The notes: generated by a model not told the origin, from the letters alone. Counted from the first letter of the stretch, positions 1 to 10,327 are shown. The stretch: DNA of 64,000 nucleotides from Streptomyces rapamycinicus NRRL 5491 (GCF_024298965.1 NZ_CP085193.1:3348001-3412000); one strand, 5' to 3'. Translations and numbers: made by a program.

Positions 1-1
1 G

Positions 2-622
2 GTCGGCCGGCTGCGCGAGACGACCATGAGCAGGGACCGCGGCCGTCCCGAGCCGGACATCGGGTCCTTTATGCGGCTCGGCCCGCTGGGCACCGCGCTG
101 GTGCCGGGCGAACGCCCCCGGGTGCTGCTCGTCGACGAGCTCGACAAGGGCGATGTGGATCTGCCGAACGATCTGCTGACGATCTTCGAGGAGGGCGAGT
201 TCGAGATCCCCGAGCTGTCCCGGCTCTCCGACGAACAGCCCGAAGTCCGCGTTCCGACGCTGCGGATCGACGAGCAGGCGATCGTGGTGCGGGGCCGGGT
301 GATGTGCGACGAGTTCCCCGTCGTCGTCATCACCAGCAACGGTGAGCGCGACTTCCCGCCCGCCTTTCTGCGCCGCTGCGTACGGCTGGAGCTGCCACCG
401 CCGGACGAGGAGCGGCTGCGCGCGATCGTCACCGCGCACCTCGGCGAGGACGCGCTGCGCGAGGTGGACGATCTGCTGCAGGCGTTCCTGCGGCGGCGCG
501 CACCGGGCGAGCTGGCCACCGACCAGTTGCTGAACGCGGTCTTCCTGCGCTCGGGAGGCGTGGACCTGGACGCGGACGGGCTGCTGGACGCCGTGCTGCA
601 CCGGCTGAGCGGGACGGTGTAG
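2..622 (+). CDS. MoxR-type AAA+ ATPase, 3' part (5' end outside window)
   Basis: The reading frame is open to the window edge, so the internal ATG at 26 is unlikely to be the true start; the Walker A half lies upstream. Visible are a Walker B segment (VLLVDELDK, followed by PNDLL, about residues 41-55 of the visible part) and a sensor-1/arginine-finger stretch (VVITSNGERDFPPAFLRRC), the usual order in MoxR-like AAA+ proteins. Such ATPases remodel proteins, commonly with a von Willebrand A (vWA) partner. The next gene starts 4 bp after this stop and encodes a degenerate vWA-like region, so the two almost certainly form one operon and probably one complex. The C-terminal 60 residues form a helical lid. 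The family call is firm; the cellular role is inferred. Confidence 0.85.
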   Translation, partial: VGRLRETTMSRDRGRPEPDIGSFMRLGPLGTALVPGERPRVLLVDELDKGDVDLPNDLLTIFEEGEFEIPELSRLSDEQPEVRVPTLRIDEQAIVVRGRVMCDEFPVVVITSNGERDFPPAFLRRCVRLELPPPDEERLRAIVTAHLGEDALREVDDLLQAFLRRRAPGELATDQLLNAVFLRSGGVDLDADGLLDAVLHRLSGTV

Positions 623-626
623 GCGG

Positions 627-3600
627 ATGACCGGGGACGCCGGCCGACTCGGTGAGGATCTGCGCGCGCTGCTCGCGGTCCTCGCGGACAGCGGCGTCCC
701 GCTCGCGCAGGAGGAGCTGCTGGACGCGCTGTGGCTGGCCCGGCGGCTGCCCGCCGGGGCGGACGACGCGCCGGTGCGGCGTGCCCTGGCCCGGCAGCCC
801 GCCCTGGCGGAGGCCGGGGCTCCGGCGGACGAGGACGCGGACGCCGTGGACACGGACGGGGACTACCTCCTCGCGCCGCCCACCGGGCCGGTGCTCGGCC
901 GCGCCGGCCCCGGCCCGGCGGCCCCCTGGCTCACCGCGTCACCGCCCGCATCGCTGCCGTCGGACCTCCCGTCCCTCCCGTCGGGCGACCGCGCGATGGC
1001 CGGGCTGCACGCCGTCCCCGGCCACGCCGCCGACGCCGACCGCACTGCCGACGGCCCGCCCGGCGCGCTGGCGCTGCGCGTCCCGGAGGGCAAGGCGCTC
1101 CGTGCCGAGCTGCGGATCGGCCGGGCGCTGCGCCCGCTCAAACAGCACCGTCCGAGCCTCTCCAGGCACGAGCTGGACGTGGAGGCGACGGTGACGGCCC
1201 TCGCCGAGACCGGTCTGCCGGACGTCGCCCTGCGCCCGGCGCGCGAGCGCTGGCTGGATCTGGCGCTCGTCATCGACGACGGCATGTCGATGCTGCTGTG
1301 GCAGCGGCTGGCAGCGGAGATCCGCGTGATGATGGAGCGGCTCGGCGCCTTCCGGCTCGTCCGGACGTACGGACTGCACTCCCGCGGCCCCGCCACCCCG
1401 TCCGAGCTGAGCGGCCGCCCCTTCGACCCGTCGGCGACGGCTCTGGCGTCCCGGACGCTGGCCGACCCGTCCGGCCATACGCTCGTGCTCGTGCTGAGCG
1501 ACGGCATGGGGCCCGCCTGGCGGGACGGCCGTAAGCACGAAGCGGTGCTGCGGTGGGCCCGTTGCGGCCCCACGGCCATCCTGCACGCCCTGCCGCGGCG
1601 GATGTGGGACGGCTCCGGCATCCGGGCGCAGCGGTGGCAGGTGACGACCCGGCAGAGCGGCGCGCCGAACACCGAATGGACGATCACCGACCCCGTGCTG
1701 CCGGCCGGTCTGGCCGCCTTCGACGGCATTCCGGTGCCGGTCATCGAGCCGGAGCCCGGCTCGATGACCGCCTGGGCCCGGCTCGTCGCCGCCCCGGGCG
1801 GCAGCGCGCTGATGTCCCTTCTGAGCCGCCCCGAGGCGGCGCGCGGGGACGGGGCGCCGCGCGCCGACGGCCTCGGAGAGGTCCAGCGCTTCCGCGACGC
1901 CGCCTCGCCGGAGGCCTACCGCCTCGCCGCGCATCTCGCCGCCGTCGCCCCCGTGTCCGTACCGGTCATGCGGCTGGTGCAGGCCGCGGTCCCCTGGCAG
2001 GCGGACACCGCCCACCTCGCCGAGGTCTTCCTGGGCGGGCTGCTGCGGCCCGCCCAGGCCGGACCGCACGAGGAACCGCTGCCGCCGCAGCACCGTGCGT
2101 TCGACTTCACCCGGACCGCGAGAGACGCCCTGCTGGACGCCGTTCCGACCGCGGAGCTCATGGACACCGGGCGGCTCATCGGGCACCGGCTGGGCCAACT
2201 GGCGGGCCGTGCGCCGGACTTCCCCGCCTGGCTCCGCCATCCCGGCGGCCCGGACGGCCTTCCCGCCGGGGCGCGGGCCTTCGCCGAGGTGGGGCCACGT
2301 CTGGCGGCGCGCTTCGGGGCCCCGGCGCTTCCGCCTCCGAGCCCGCCCAGGGCGCCCGAGCCCGCCGCGCCCGCCGCGCCTCCCGCGTCGCCGAAGCCGG
2401 TGCCGGTGCCGGTGCCCGTGCCCGTGCCGGAACGGGCACCGGAGACGGAGGCCGAGTTGCCCTGGGCCCAGGGGGCGACATACGCCTGTTCCTCCTGCGA
2501 GGAGCCGGTGGAGCCTTACGACCGCTACTGCGGGTCCTGTGGACACGACCTCGCGCACGGCCGTCTCACGTGGTCGGGCAGCTACCCGCAGTCGATCGGT
2601 CCGTACCAGATCTACGGCAACATCGGCATGGGCCCGGAACTGGACTACGACCTCTATCTCGGCCGTGCCCCTTATGAGTTGTTCCATGTCGCGGTACGCA
2701 CCCTACGGCGCGGGGCCCCGGAGGAGGCCCTGGTCGGGCTGCGCATGGAAGCGGAGGCGCTGCGGCGGATGGGCGGGATGTTCGCCCCGTCACTCATGGA
2801 CCGGGGCCTTCACCACGATCCGCCGTGGACGGCCCAGGAGATCATCCGCGGTTCCGACGGCTCGCTGCCGGTGCGTCTGTCCGCTCTGTTGAACCGGACG
2901 CCCAGCAGCGCCGTGCCCGCGCTGGACGCGCGCACCGCCGACCTCATCGGCCTGCGTCTCGCGGAGGGGGTGAGCATGTGCTCCAGCAAGGACATCACGC
3001 TCGGGAGCCTCACGGCACACACCGTGCTCGTCGTCGACCGGACGGTGAAGCTGGTCGGCTGGACCACGGCCACGATCGATGGCCGCTACCAGCCGCTGGC
3101 CTTCGCCAGGGAGGCGAACGTCCTCGCGTTGGGCGAGATCCTTCAGGCCCTGCGGGGCGGGCGTGCGACCGCCGCGGACGCGCTCATCGCGGCCTGCCTC
3201 GATCCCGATCCGGAAGCCCGTCCGACGGCGGAGCAGGTCGCGCAGGCCCTCGCCCGGCAGATGGCCGACCCCGAAGGCGGGACCGTGTCGGCGCCGGTGC
3301 CGCAAGCGGGCTCGCCCTCCCCGCTGATCACGGCACCGGCTCCCGAGGCCCCACGCCCCCGCCCCACCAGGCGCTCCCGGCTGACTTCCCTCTTCCGGCG
3401 CGGCGAACGGGCCGCCGAGGCCGAACGGCAACGCGAGTCCGAGCTGATCCGGACGCCCCTGCCGGCCGCCCACCGCATCGCGGTGATCAGCCGCCCGGTC
3501 GGGGCCGGCAGAACCACCACGACCGTCGCGCTGGGCTCGATCCTCGCGAGCCGGCGCGACGACAAGGTCATCGCGGTCGACGTGACTCCCGGTGGGGACG

Positions 3601-4217
3601 CCTTCGAGCGTCACGTACCGCGCGAGAGCGCGGCGACCATCCGCGACCTGGCCCTCAGCAGCCCGCATCTCGACGGCTACGTCACCATCCGGCGCTTCAC
3701 CTCGCAGGCCCCCTCCGGGCTGGAGATCCTCGCCGGGAGCACCTCGCCCCAGATCGACGACGAGGCCTATCGCCGGGCCATCGACGTCCTCGGCAGGGGG
3801 TACTCGATCATCCTCTCCGACTCGGACACCAGCGCGCTCGATGACACCGTGCACGGCGTCCTCGACCTCGCCGACCAGCTGATCGTCGTCACGACGCCCG
3901 CCGTGGAACGCATCAGGCGTGCGGGCACGACCATGGCCCGGCTCGCCGCTCAAGGCCACTCCGAGCTCGTCCGGCGCGCCATCACGGTGCTGAATCAGCC
4001 CCACGAAACCCCCGAGCCGCCCAGGTCGCGGGTCGAGGAACTCATGGCGTACTACCAGACCCTCTGCCGCGGTGTGGTCACGGTCCCCCACGATCCGTAT
4101 CTGGCCTCCGGCGGCGCGATCGACTTCAGCCGGCTGTACCCCGGAACGCTCGACGCCTACACCCGTCTGGCCGCGCTCGTCGCGGAGGGCTTCGCTCCGT
4201 CGCCGCCCGGCCGATGA
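627..4217 (+). CDS. SAV_2336-like multidomain protein: degenerate vWA, zinc ribbon, pseudokinase, ParA-like domain
   Basis: A 1196-aa modular protein. Residues 180-480 carry a vWA-like fold; the MIDAS-like motif near residue 217 reads DDGMS instead of DxSxS. A Pro/Val-rich linker (about 570-610) precedes a CxxC-CxxC zinc ribbon (about 621-640). Residues 655-885 follow a Ser/Thr kinase outline: the VAxK lysine is Arg (VAVRTL), I find no HRD or DFG, yet the terminal [14 protein letters not shown] motif is kept, so it looks catalytically dead. Residues 950-1196 resemble MinD/ParA ATPases, but the P-loop reads GAGRTTTT, with Arg for Lys. The start ATG lies 4 bp after the MoxR stop. The architecture resembles predicted MoxR-vWA NTP-dependent conflict or quality-control systems. 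No function is proven. Confidence 0.8.
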   Translation: MTGDAGRLGEDLRALLAVLADSGVPLAQEELLDALWLARRLPAGADDAPVRRALARQPALAEAGAPADEDADAVDTDGDYLLAPPTGPVLGRAGPGPAAPWLTASPPASLPSDLPSLPSGDRAMAGLHAVPGHAADADRTADGPPGALALRVPEGKALRAELRIGRALRPLKQHRPSLSRHELDVEATVTALAETGLPDVALRPARERWLDLALVIDDGMSMLLWQRLAAEIRVMMERLGAFRLVRTYGLHSRGPATPSELSGRPFDPSATALASRTLADPSGHTLVLVLSDGMGPAWRDGRKHEAVLRWARCGPTAILHALPRRMWDGSGIRAQRWQVTTRQSGAPNTEWTITDPVLPAGLAAFDGIPVPVIEPEPGSMTAWARLVAAPGGSALMSLLSRPEAARGDGAPRADGLGEVQRFRDAASPEAYRLAAHLAAVAPVSVPVMRLVQAAVPWQADTAHLAEVFLGGLLRPAQAGPHEEPLPPQHRAFDFTRTARDALLDAVPTAELMDTGRLIGHRLGQLAGRAPDFPAWLRHPGGPDGLPAGARAFAEVGPRLAARFGAPALPPPSPPRAPEPAAPAAPPASPKPVPVPVPVPVPERAPETEAELPWAQGATYACSSCEEPVEPYDRYCGSCGHDLAHGRLTWSGSYPQSIGPYQIYGNIGMGPELDYDLYLGRAPYELFHVAVRTLRRGAPEEALVGLRMEAEALRRMGGMFAPSLMDRGLHHDPPWTAQEIIRGSDGSLPVRLSALLNRTPSSAVPALDARTADLIGLRLAEGVSMCSSKDITLGSLTAHTVLVVDRTVKLVGWTTATIDGRYQPLAFAREANVLALGEILQALRGGRATAADALIAACLDPDPEARPTAEQVAQALARQMADPEGGTVSAPVPQAGSPSPLITAPAPEAPRPRPTRRSRLTSLFRRGERAAEAERQRESELIRTPLPAAHRIAVISRPVGAGRTTTTVALGSILASRRDDKVIAVDVTPGGDAFERHVPRESAATIRDLALSSPHLDGYVTIRRFTSQAPSGLEILAGSTSPQIDDEAYRRAIDVLGRGYSIILSDSDTSALDDTVHGVLDLADQLIVVTTPAVERIRRAGTTMARLAAQGHSELVRRAITVLNQPHETPEPPRSRVEELMAYYQTLCRGVVTVPHDPYLASGGAIDFSRLYPGTLDAYTRLAALVAEGFAPSPPGR

Positions 4218-4281
4218 GACCTGCCGCACAGGCCCCGGGGCGCGGCTCGGAGCATGTCCCGGACGCCCTATCGTGTATGCC

Positions 4282-5241
4282 ATGTCTTCCGCCCCCGGCT
4301 CCGGTTCCGGCTCCAGCGAACTGATCCGCATCGTCTCCCGTTCCTCCCCCATGGCCCTCGCCCAGGTCGAACGGGTCCGTACCGAGCTTGCCGCGCTGCG
4401 GCCGGGGATCCGTACGGAGGTCGTACCGGTCACCACCTCCGGCGACCGGTGGATGGGCGATCTGTCGAAGCTGGGCGGGAAGGGCGCGTTCACCAAGGAG
4501 GTGGACGCCGCGCTGCTGGCGGGTGAGGCGGATCTCGCGGTGCACTGCATCAAGGACGTGCCCGCCGACCGTCCGCTGCCCGCGGGCACGGTCTTCGCCG
4601 CGTACCTCAAGCGGGACGACATCCGCGACGCCGTGATCCACCCCGACGGGCTGACCCTCGACGAGATGCCCGCGGGGACCCGGATCGGCACTTCCTCGGT
4701 CCGCCGCGTCGCCCAGCTGGCGATCACCCACCCGCAGCTGGAGTGCGTGCCGATGCGCGGCAACGCCAACCGCCGGCTGGAGAAGCTGGCGGCGGGCGAC
4801 TGCGACGCGCTGCTGCTGGCCGTCTCGGGTCTGGAGCGGATCGGCCGTACGGACCGGATCAGCGAGATCCTGCCGGTGGACGCCATGTGCCCGCCGATCG
4901 GGGCCGGGGTGCTGGGGCTCCAGTGCCGGGAGGACGACACCGAGACGATCGAGGCCGTGGCCGGGCTCGGCGACGCCGACGTCTGGAAGGAAATCACCGC
5001 GGAGCGCATGCTGCTGCATGTGCTCCAGGGCCACTGCAACTCCCCCATCGCGGGCTACGCCAGGGCCGAGCGCGACGGCCGCCTCTCGCTGCGCGCCCGG
5101 GTCTTCAGCCCCGACGGCAAGACGGTCCTGGACGCCCACGAATGGGCGGGCCCCCTGGACCCGGCCACCCTGGGAACGTCGGTCGCGGTGGCGCTGCTCC
5201 GGCAGGGCGCCCGCGAGGTCATCGACACCATCCCGCACTGA
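4282..5241 (+). CDS. hemC: Hydroxymethylbilane synthase (porphobilinogen deaminase) family
   Basis: 319 aa. The family polymerises four porphobilinogens to hydroxymethylbilane, the third step of tetrapyrrole synthesis, in the cytoplasm. Key residues are present: catalytic Asp92 in HCIKDVP, the GTSSVRR and [12 protein letters not shown] cofactor/substrate loops, and the dipyrromethane-cofactor cysteine Cys252 in GHCNSPIAG. The motifs differ from the housekeeping form (HSLKDVP, GGCQVPIG), so this may be a second, divergent HemC; no other hem gene is nearby. No Shine-Dalgarno is visible. A possible -10 (TATCGT, 4270-4275) ends 6 nt before the ATG, so a leaderless mRNA is possible. An upstream in-frame GTG at 4273 is the alternative start. 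Confidence 0.88.
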   Translation: MSSAPGSGSGSSELIRIVSRSSPMALAQVERVRTELAALRPGIRTEVVPVTTSGDRWMGDLSKLGGKGAFTKEVDAALLAGEADLAVHCIKDVPADRPLPAGTVFAAYLKRDDIRDAVIHPDGLTLDEMPAGTRIGTSSVRRVAQLAITHPQLECVPMRGNANRRLEKLAAGDCDALLLAVSGLERIGRTDRISEILPVDAMCPPIGAGVLGLQCREDDTETIEAVAGLGDADVWKEITAERMLLHVLQGHCNSPIAGYARAERDGRLSLRARVFSPDGKTVLDAHEWAGPLDPATLGTSVAVALLRQGAREVIDTIPH

Positions 5242-5286
5242 GGCCGCACCGAGGGGCACTGGGGCGGCATCCCGCACCAAGGCCGC
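5229..5286. repeat. Direct repeat covering the hemC stop codon
   Basis: A 19-bp segment at 5229-5247, holding the last hemC codons and its TGA, recurs at 5268-5286 with two changes (the stop TGA becomes CAA); the repeat period is 39 bp. It resembles the stop-codon duplications at 20277, 34031, 39004 and 56454. The region between also carries GAGGGGCA...TGCCCCTC inverted arms that may act as a weak terminator for the convergent genes. Confidence 0.6.
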
Positions 5287-5311
5287 CGCTGCCCCTCCTG
5301 GGCCATGGGCC

Positions 5312-6733
5312 CTACCGCGCCCGTAGCCTCCGCCATACCGCATGCGCCGCGTGGTGGCCCGACATGCCGTGGACGCCGGGCCCCGGTGGGGTGGCGGAGG
5401 AGCAGAGGTAGACCGCCGGGTGGGCGGTGGCGTACGGGACGCGGGCGAGCTTGGGGCGTATGACGGCCTGGAGGCCCTCGAAGGCGCCGCAGGCGATGTC
5501 GCCGTCGATGTAGTTGGCGTTGCGGGCGGCGAGTTCGGGCGGTCCGGCCACCGCGCGGGCCAGGACGAGATCGCGGAAGCCGGGGGCGAAGCGCTCGATT
5601 TGACGCTCGATCACCTCCGTGGCGTCGCCCTTCCAGCCGCTGGGCACATGGCCGTAGGCCCAGAAGGTGTGCTTGCCCTCCGGGGCGCGGGAGGGGTCCA
5701 GGAGGCTGGGCTGGGCGGTGATCAGGAACGGGACGGAGGGGTCGCGGCCCTCGACGGCGGCCCGCAGCGCGGCGCCGATCTCGCCCGAGGTGGGGCCGAC
5801 ATGGACGGTGCCCGCGCGGCGGGCGTCGGGCGCGGTCCAGGGGACCGGGCCGGACAGCGCGTAGTCGATTTTGAAGGCGCCGGCCCCGTAGCGGTAGCGG
5901 CGGTAGGCGTTGCCGAGACCTGCGATACGGGCCAGGGCGCGCGGCGAGGTGTCGAAGATGTAGGCACGGGCGGGCGGCAGTTCGTCGAGCCGCTTGACCT
6001 CGGTGGAGACGTGGATCGTCCCGCCGTGTGCGCGCAAGTACGCCCCCAGCGCGTCCACGATCGACTGGGAGCCGCCGCGCGGGATCGGCCAGCCGACCTC
6101 ATGGGCCGCGACGGCGAACATCAGGGCGGGGCCGCCGGTGGCCGGTGCGCTGGTGGGCGCGATGGCGTGCCCGGCCAGCCCGGTGAACAGGGCGCGCGCC
6201 TTCTCGTCGCGGAAGCGGAGCGGACCGGCGAGCAGCGAGACCGGCTGGAGCGCGTGCAGCCCGAAGCGGGCCCAGGTGATCGGGTCACGGGGCACCCCGT
6301 CCCAGTGGGCGCGCAGCAGATCGGGGGCGAGGGTGGCCCAGCGGCCGAGGTAGGGGGCCAGCAGCCGGCGGTAGGTGCCGGCGTCGCGGGGGCCGAGCGA
6401 CCTGGCGGTCTCGCCGACCGAGCGGGCCAGCACCGCGGCCGTGCCGTCCGGGAAGGGGTGGGCCAGCGGCAGCTCGGGGTGGAGCCACTCCAGGCCGTAC
6501 CGGGCCAGCGGCATCCGCTCGAAGGCCGGGGAGCCGATGGCGAGTGGGTGCACGGCGGAGCAGGGGTCGTGCCGGAAGCCGGGGAGGGTCAGCTCTTCGG
6601 TGCGTGAGCCCCCGCCGATGGTGTCGGCGGCCTCGAAGATCTCCACCGCGCAGCCGCGGCGGGCGAGTTCGACGGCCGCGGTCAGCCCGTTCGGTCCGGC
6701 ACCCACTACGACCGCGTCGAGCATGGACGGCAC
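5312..6733 (-). CDS. FAD-dependent oxidoreductase, CrtI/phytoene-desaturase type
   Basis: 473 aa. An N-terminal dinucleotide-binding fold ([13 protein letters not shown], about residues 8-20, then an acidic strand end FEAAD) binds FAD. The C-terminal block [19 protein letters not shown] is the second FAD motif typical of carotenoid desaturases and related amine-oxidase-fold enzymes. A central [14 protein letters not shown] motif supports this family. No carotenoid genes lie nearby, so the substrate is unknown; many Streptomyces paralogues are simply called NAD(P)/FAD-dependent oxidoreductases. It lies 38 bp downstream of the inositol-monophosphatase-family gene and is probably cotranscribed with it. 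It converges with hemC. Confidence 0.85.
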   Translation of the reverse strand: MPSMLDAVVVGAGPNGLTAAVELARRGCAVEIFEAADTIGGGSRTEELTLPGFRHDPCSAVHPLAIGSPAFERMPLARYGLEWLHPELPLAHPFPDGTAAVLARSVGETARSLGPRDAGTYRRLLAPYLGRWATLAPDLLRAHWDGVPRDPITWARFGLHALQPVSLLAGPLRFRDEKARALFTGLAGHAIAPTSAPATGGPALMFAVAAHEVGWPIPRGGSQSIVDALGAYLRAHGGTIHVSTEVKRLDELPPARAYIFDTSPRALARIAGLGNAYRRYRYGAGAFKIDYALSGPVPWTAPDARRAGTVHVGPTSGEIGAALRAAVEGRDPSVPFLITAQPSLLDPSRAPEGKHTFWAYGHVPSGWKGDATEVIERQIERFAPGFRDLVLARAVAGPPELAARNANYIDGDIACGAFEGLQAVIRPKLARVPYATAHPAVYLCSSATPPGPGVHGMSGHHAAHAVWRRLRAR

Positions 6734-6771
6734 GTCGGCTCCCCCTCGTCCTCGAGGTATCGGTGGAACGA

Positions 6772-7599
6772 TCAGCCGGCGTCGGCCAGCAGGCCCAGGA
6801 TATGCCGAACGGCCGCCTCGTCCCTGGCCGCCGTGAAAGGAAGGGCGTTGCCCCCGCTGATCCGGAACGGCTTGCCGCCGAGCGTGCTGTGCGCGCCGCC
6901 CGCCTCGTCGACCAGCAGCAGACCGGCGGCGTGGTCCCAGGCGTTCTCCCAGGTGAAGGCGACGGCGTCGAGCAGCCCCCGGGCCACGTTCAGATACTCC
7001 AGACCCGCCGAACCGCAGGGGCGCACCTCGGCCCCCGGCGCCCGCAGGCCGGACAGGGTGCGCTTCTCCGCGTCGGTGGTGAAGTCGTAGTGGGATATGG
7101 CGACGTGGAGGGCCCCGCCGGGCTCCGGGGAGCCGCTGTGGATCGGCTCGCCGTTCAGCAGCGCGCCCCCGCCACGGCGGGCGATGGCCATCAGGTCGAG
7201 CACCGGGGCGTACGTCCAGGACGCGAGGAGCTCTTCCCGGTGGGCGAGGGTGACCAGCGTCGAGAAGCCGGGGTCGCCGTGGACGAACTGCCGGGTGCCG
7301 TCGACCGGGTCGACGATCCAGACGGGCGCGTCGCCGCCGAGGGCGGTGAGCACGGCCGGGTCGGCGTGCACCGCCTCCTCGCCCACCACCACGGAGCCGG
7401 GCAGCAGCTTGGTGAGGGCGTCGGTCAGCTGCTCCTCGGCCAGCCGGTCGGCGGTGGTGACCAGGTCGTGCGGGCCCCGCTTCTCGACGATCTCATGGGC
7501 GGCGAGCTGCCGGAAGCGCGGCATGACCTCTTCGGCGACCGCCGCGCGGACCGCCTTCTCCACCGCGCCGAGATCACCGGCGAGAAATTCATCGATCAT
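6772..7599 (-). CDS. Inositol monophosphatase family phosphatase
   Basis: 275 aa. The metal-binding signatures of the Li+-sensitive phosphatase superfamily are intact: GEE near residues 73-75, [12 protein letters not shown] at 94-105 and AWDHAAG near 216. Members dephosphorylate inositol phosphate, histidinol phosphate or 3'-phosphoadenosine 5'-phosphate using two or three Mg2+ ions; the sequence alone does not choose between them. The ATG at 7599 has no strong ribosome-binding site. The gene is first of a probable two-gene unit with the downstream FAD oxidoreductase; a 155-bp gap separates it from the MFS gene. Confidence 0.88.
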   Translation of the reverse strand: MIDEFLAGDLGAVEKAVRAAVAEEVMPRFRQLAAHEIVEKRGPHDLVTTADRLAEEQLTDALTKLLPGSVVVGEEAVHADPAVLTALGGDAPVWIVDPVDGTRQFVHGDPGFSTLVTLAHREELLASWTYAPVLDLMAIARRGGGALLNGEPIHSGSPEPGGALHVAISHYDFTTDAEKRTLSGLRAPGAEVRPCGSAGLEYLNVARGLLDAVAFTWENAWDHAAGLLLVDEAGGAHSTLGGKPFRISGGNALPFTAARDEAAVRHILGLLADAG

Positions 7600-7754
7600 G
7601 CGTTCATCGAATCATGTCTCTGCGACAGCGGGTGGCACGGCGACCGCGGGAAGGTGTCATCGAGGTGAAGGGATGGACCCCCGCGAAAGGCGCGGATCCG
7701 CTTTTTGACCGCCATACCAGCTCACCCCGTCGATATGCGGGGACGGGCGCGGGG

Positions 7755-9185
7755 TCACGGCACGCGTTCCGCGGACTGGTCGGGGGCCGGTTCGGGGCTG
7801 GGCTCCGCCGGGCGGTGGGCCCGGGAGCCGGTGGTGAGCAGGCCGAGCGTCACGATGGCGAGCCCGCACCCGGCCATGATCGCCCAGCCCAGATGGCTGG
7901 CCGCGGGGAACCCGGAGCTGAAGGGGCCGTGCACCCGGGCGGTGGAGACCGAGCCGAGGACGGCGACGCCGAGGGCCGCCCCCACCTGGCGGCCGGTGGA
8001 GGTGACCGCGGCGGCCACCCCCGCCTGGGAGCGCGGCATCCCGGAGACGGCCGAGTAGGTCAGCGGGGCGTCGAGCATGCCGAAGCCGATGCCGAACGCC
8101 ACATAGGCGATGACGAGGTACCAGACCGGGGTGTCCGCCCGTACCTGGGTCAGCAGCAGTCCGCACGCCGCCGTACCGGCCCCGGCGATCACCATGGGGA
8201 CGCGCGGGCCGCGGGCGCCGACGATACGGCCCGCGAGCGGCGAGGAGACCAGGGTCATGGCCGCCATCGGCAGCGTGAGCAGCCCGGTGTGCAGCGGGGA
8301 GAATTCCTTGACGTCCTGGAGGTACAGGGCGTTGAGGAAGAGGAACCCGGCGAGCGCGGCGAAGCCGCACACCGCCGAGGCGATGGCGCCGCTGAAGGAG
8401 GGGCTGCGGAAGAAGCGGACGTCCAGCAGCGGTTCGGCACGGCGGAGTTCATAGCGGATGAGAGAGACGGCGGCGGCCACGGCGACCGTGAAGCAGCCGA
8501 CGATCGGCGCCGAGCCCCAGCCCTTGACCGGGCCCTCGATGATGCCGAACGTGAGCGTCGCCAGCAGCGCGATCACCAGCAGTTGCCCCACCGGATCGAG
8601 CCTGCGCGGCCGAGGGGCCTTGGATTCGGGGACGAACAGCGCGGTGAGGGCCAGGGCGAGGGCGGCGACCGGGAGGTTGACCCAGAAGACGGCCTGCCAG
8701 CCGGTGGAGTCCACCAGCGCACCGCCGACGACGGGCCCCAGCGCGATGCTCACACCCGCGACCGCCCCCCACATCCCGATCGCCCTGGCCCGCTCCTCGA
8801 GGTCGGTGAAGGTGTTGGCGATGATCGAGACCGCGACCGGGTTGAGCATGGCGCCGCCCATGGCCTGCACCATCCGGAAGGCGATCAGCGAACCGGTGTC
8901 GGAGGCCAGCCCGCACAGCAGCGACCCCAGGCTGAACAGCAGCAGCCCGGTCTGGAACGTTCTGCGCCTGCCGAACCGGTCGGCCATCGAGCCGGAGAGC
9001 ATCAGCAGGCTGGCGAGCACCACGGTGTAGGCGTCCACCGTCCACTGGAGCCCCGAGGGGGTGGCGTCCAGATCCTCCTGGATGGACGGCAGGGCGAGGT
9101 TCACGATGGTGGTGTCGAGGCCCACCATGAACAGGCTGATGCAGCAGATCCCCAGGATCAGCCACTTTCTCGTGGCGCCGGCCAT
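7755..9185 (-). CDS. MFS drug/metabolite exporter, DHA2 (EmrB/QacA) type
   Basis: 476 aa with about 14 hydrophobic segments. The first helix carries the DHA2 pattern LDTTIVNLALPSI, the loop after TM2 has DRFGRRR (motif A), and motif C-like glycine-rich segments follow (GPVVGGALVDSTGWQAVFWVN). It is expected to export hydrophobic compounds using the proton gradient. The start ATG at 9185 is preceded by GGGAGG at good spacing; upstream in-frame codons lack family similarity. It lies 104 bp downstream of the methyltransferase gene, same strand, suggesting a modification-plus-export pair. The substrate is unknown. Confidence 0.88.
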   Translation of the reverse strand: MAGATRKWLILGICCISLFMVGLDTTIVNLALPSIQEDLDATPSGLQWTVDAYTVVLASLLMLSGSMADRFGRRRTFQTGLLLFSLGSLLCGLASDTGSLIAFRMVQAMGGAMLNPVAVSIIANTFTDLEERARAIGMWGAVAGVSIALGPVVGGALVDSTGWQAVFWVNLPVAALALALTALFVPESKAPRPRRLDPVGQLLVIALLATLTFGIIEGPVKGWGSAPIVGCFTVAVAAAVSLIRYELRRAEPLLDVRFFRSPSFSGAIASAVCGFAALAGFLFLNALYLQDVKEFSPLHTGLLTLPMAAMTLVSSPLAGRIVGARGPRVPMVIAGAGTAACGLLLTQVRADTPVWYLVIAYVAFGIGFGMLDAPLTYSAVSGMPRSQAGVAAAVTSTGRQVGAALGVAVLGSVSTARVHGPFSSGFPAASHLGWAIMAGCGLAIVTLGLLTTGSRAHRPAEPSPEPAPDQSAERVP

Positions 9186-9289
9186 GGTTCGCCTCCCGAT
9201 CGGGGCGGGTCGTGCCCCCGGCGCACGGACCGCTGCGACCTCCGCATCGCACGGCGCGCCCGCCGGGGGTGTCCTCGCCTGGTTCCGGA

Positions 9290-10327
9290 CTACGCCTTGC
9301 GGCCGGTGATCACGACGGTGTCCGCGCCGAGGGGCATCCGTCCGGCGGGCTCGATGCCCACCGCGCGGAACCACTCCTCGTACTCGGCGCCCGTGTAGAC
9401 CATGCCCTCGCCGGAGGCGATGGTGTGGAAGTACGCGGACAGCAGCGCCGCCCGCTCGGGTCCGGTGCCGTCGTCGTCCTGGCGCGGGGTGACCACGTAG
9501 ACCGCGCCGCCGGGAGGGAGCGCGCGGGCGGCCTTGGCGAGGAGTTCCTGGACCCGCTCGGGGGACCAGATCTCCAGGAAGTGGGCGAAGAGCACTCCGT
9601 CGCAGCCGGTCGGGAACTCGTCGTGGAAGGCGTCGAGGCTCACCGCCCGCACCCGGTCGGCCAGCCCCAGCTTCTCGATCTCCTCGTTGGCGGCCGCCGC
9701 GATGGAGGGCAGATCTCCGATGGTGATGCGCAGATCCGGCCGGCGGGCGGCGAAGTTGGAGGCGTTGATGGCCGTTCCGCCGCCGATGTCCAGGAGGTGG
9801 GTGCACTCGGAGAGGTCGAGCTTCTCTCCCAGTTCGGCGCCCACGAGCCTGCTCACCGAGGACATCATGGTGTGGAATGTGGCTTCCAGTTCGGGATTCT
9901 CGGCGAGCCGCCCGTAGAGGGTGGACGCCGTTCCCGGAATCTCCCGCCGCAGACCGACGTTGGTGTCTTCCTTGAGGGATTCACAGAACCAGGCCATCGC
10001 CCGGTAGATACCGTCTTGTTCCCAGGGAATGTTGGAGGCGGGCGCCTCGTCGAAGTTGGCCGTCAGCGGCTTCGAGAGAGGGGTGATGTGGTATCCGTCG
10101 CCCTTCTTGTCCAAAAGCCCGAATACCGTACAGCCGAGAAGGAGAATGCGGGTGGGCTGCTCCTTGAGGCCCAGCCGGGTGGCTATCTCACCCACGGCCA
10201 GGCCGGGCTCCTTCTCCGCCAGCGCGAAGAGCCCTAACTGGAATGCCGCGCTCAGGAACTGAAACCGATAGTGGGCCTTGTAGAGTCCCCGGAGCTCCAC
10301 ATCTATCGGTACCTCGGTTTGTGTCAT
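9290..10327 (-). CDS. SAM-dependent O-methyltransferase-type protein with a TTA codon
   Basis: 345 aa. An N-terminal winged-helix dimerisation domain (about residues 10-95) precedes a Rossmann methyltransferase domain: motif I LLDIGGGTA (178-186), the acidic residue of IGDLP (Asp205), and FAHFLEIWSPE containing His249 where many plant-type O-methyltransferases have a catalytic His. Secondary-metabolite O-methyltransferases share this layout. Leu31 is encoded by TTA (10235-10237), so translation should depend on the bldA tRNA and be developmentally delayed. The ATG at 10327 is preceded by GAAGGG; a TTG 18 codons upstream is less likely. The neighbouring MFS gene fits export of a methylated product; this is inference. 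Confidence 0.85.
   Translation of the reverse strand: MTQTEVPIDVELRGLYKAHYRFQFLSAAFQLGLFALAEKEPGLAVGEIATRLGLKEQPTRILLLGCTVFGLLDKKGDGYHITPLSKPLTANFDEAPASNIPWEQDGIYRAMAWFCESLKEDTNVGLRREIPGTASTLYGRLAENPELEATFHTMMSSVSRLVGAELGEKLDLSECTHLLDIGGGTAINASNFAARRPDLRITIGDLPSIAAAANEEIEKLGLADRVRAVSLDAFHDEFPTGCDGVLFAHFLEIWSPERVQELLAKAARALPPGGAVYVVTPRQDDDGTGPERAALLSAYFHTIASGEGMVYTGAEYEEWFRAVGIEPAGRMPLGADTVVITGRKA

Noticed and set aside
26..28. ATG at 26 as the MoxR gene start
   Set aside because: The frame is open to the window edge and a MoxR protein needs the Walker A region that would lie upstream.
939..2687. Long open frames antisense to the vWA/ParA gene
   Set aside because: They mirror a gene with strong codon bias. 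In 70%-plus G+C DNA, antisense frames stay open by composition; they have no recognisable motifs and wrong third-position bias.
5312..6733. Carotenoid biosynthesis assignment for the CrtI-type oxidoreductase
   Set aside because: No crtB, crtE or crtY-like gene is adjacent, and many paralogues act on other substrates.
7755..10327. A secondary-metabolite gene cluster around the methyltransferase and exporter
   Set aside because: No polyketide, peptide or terpene synthase or other core enzyme is nearby; two genes do not make a cluster.
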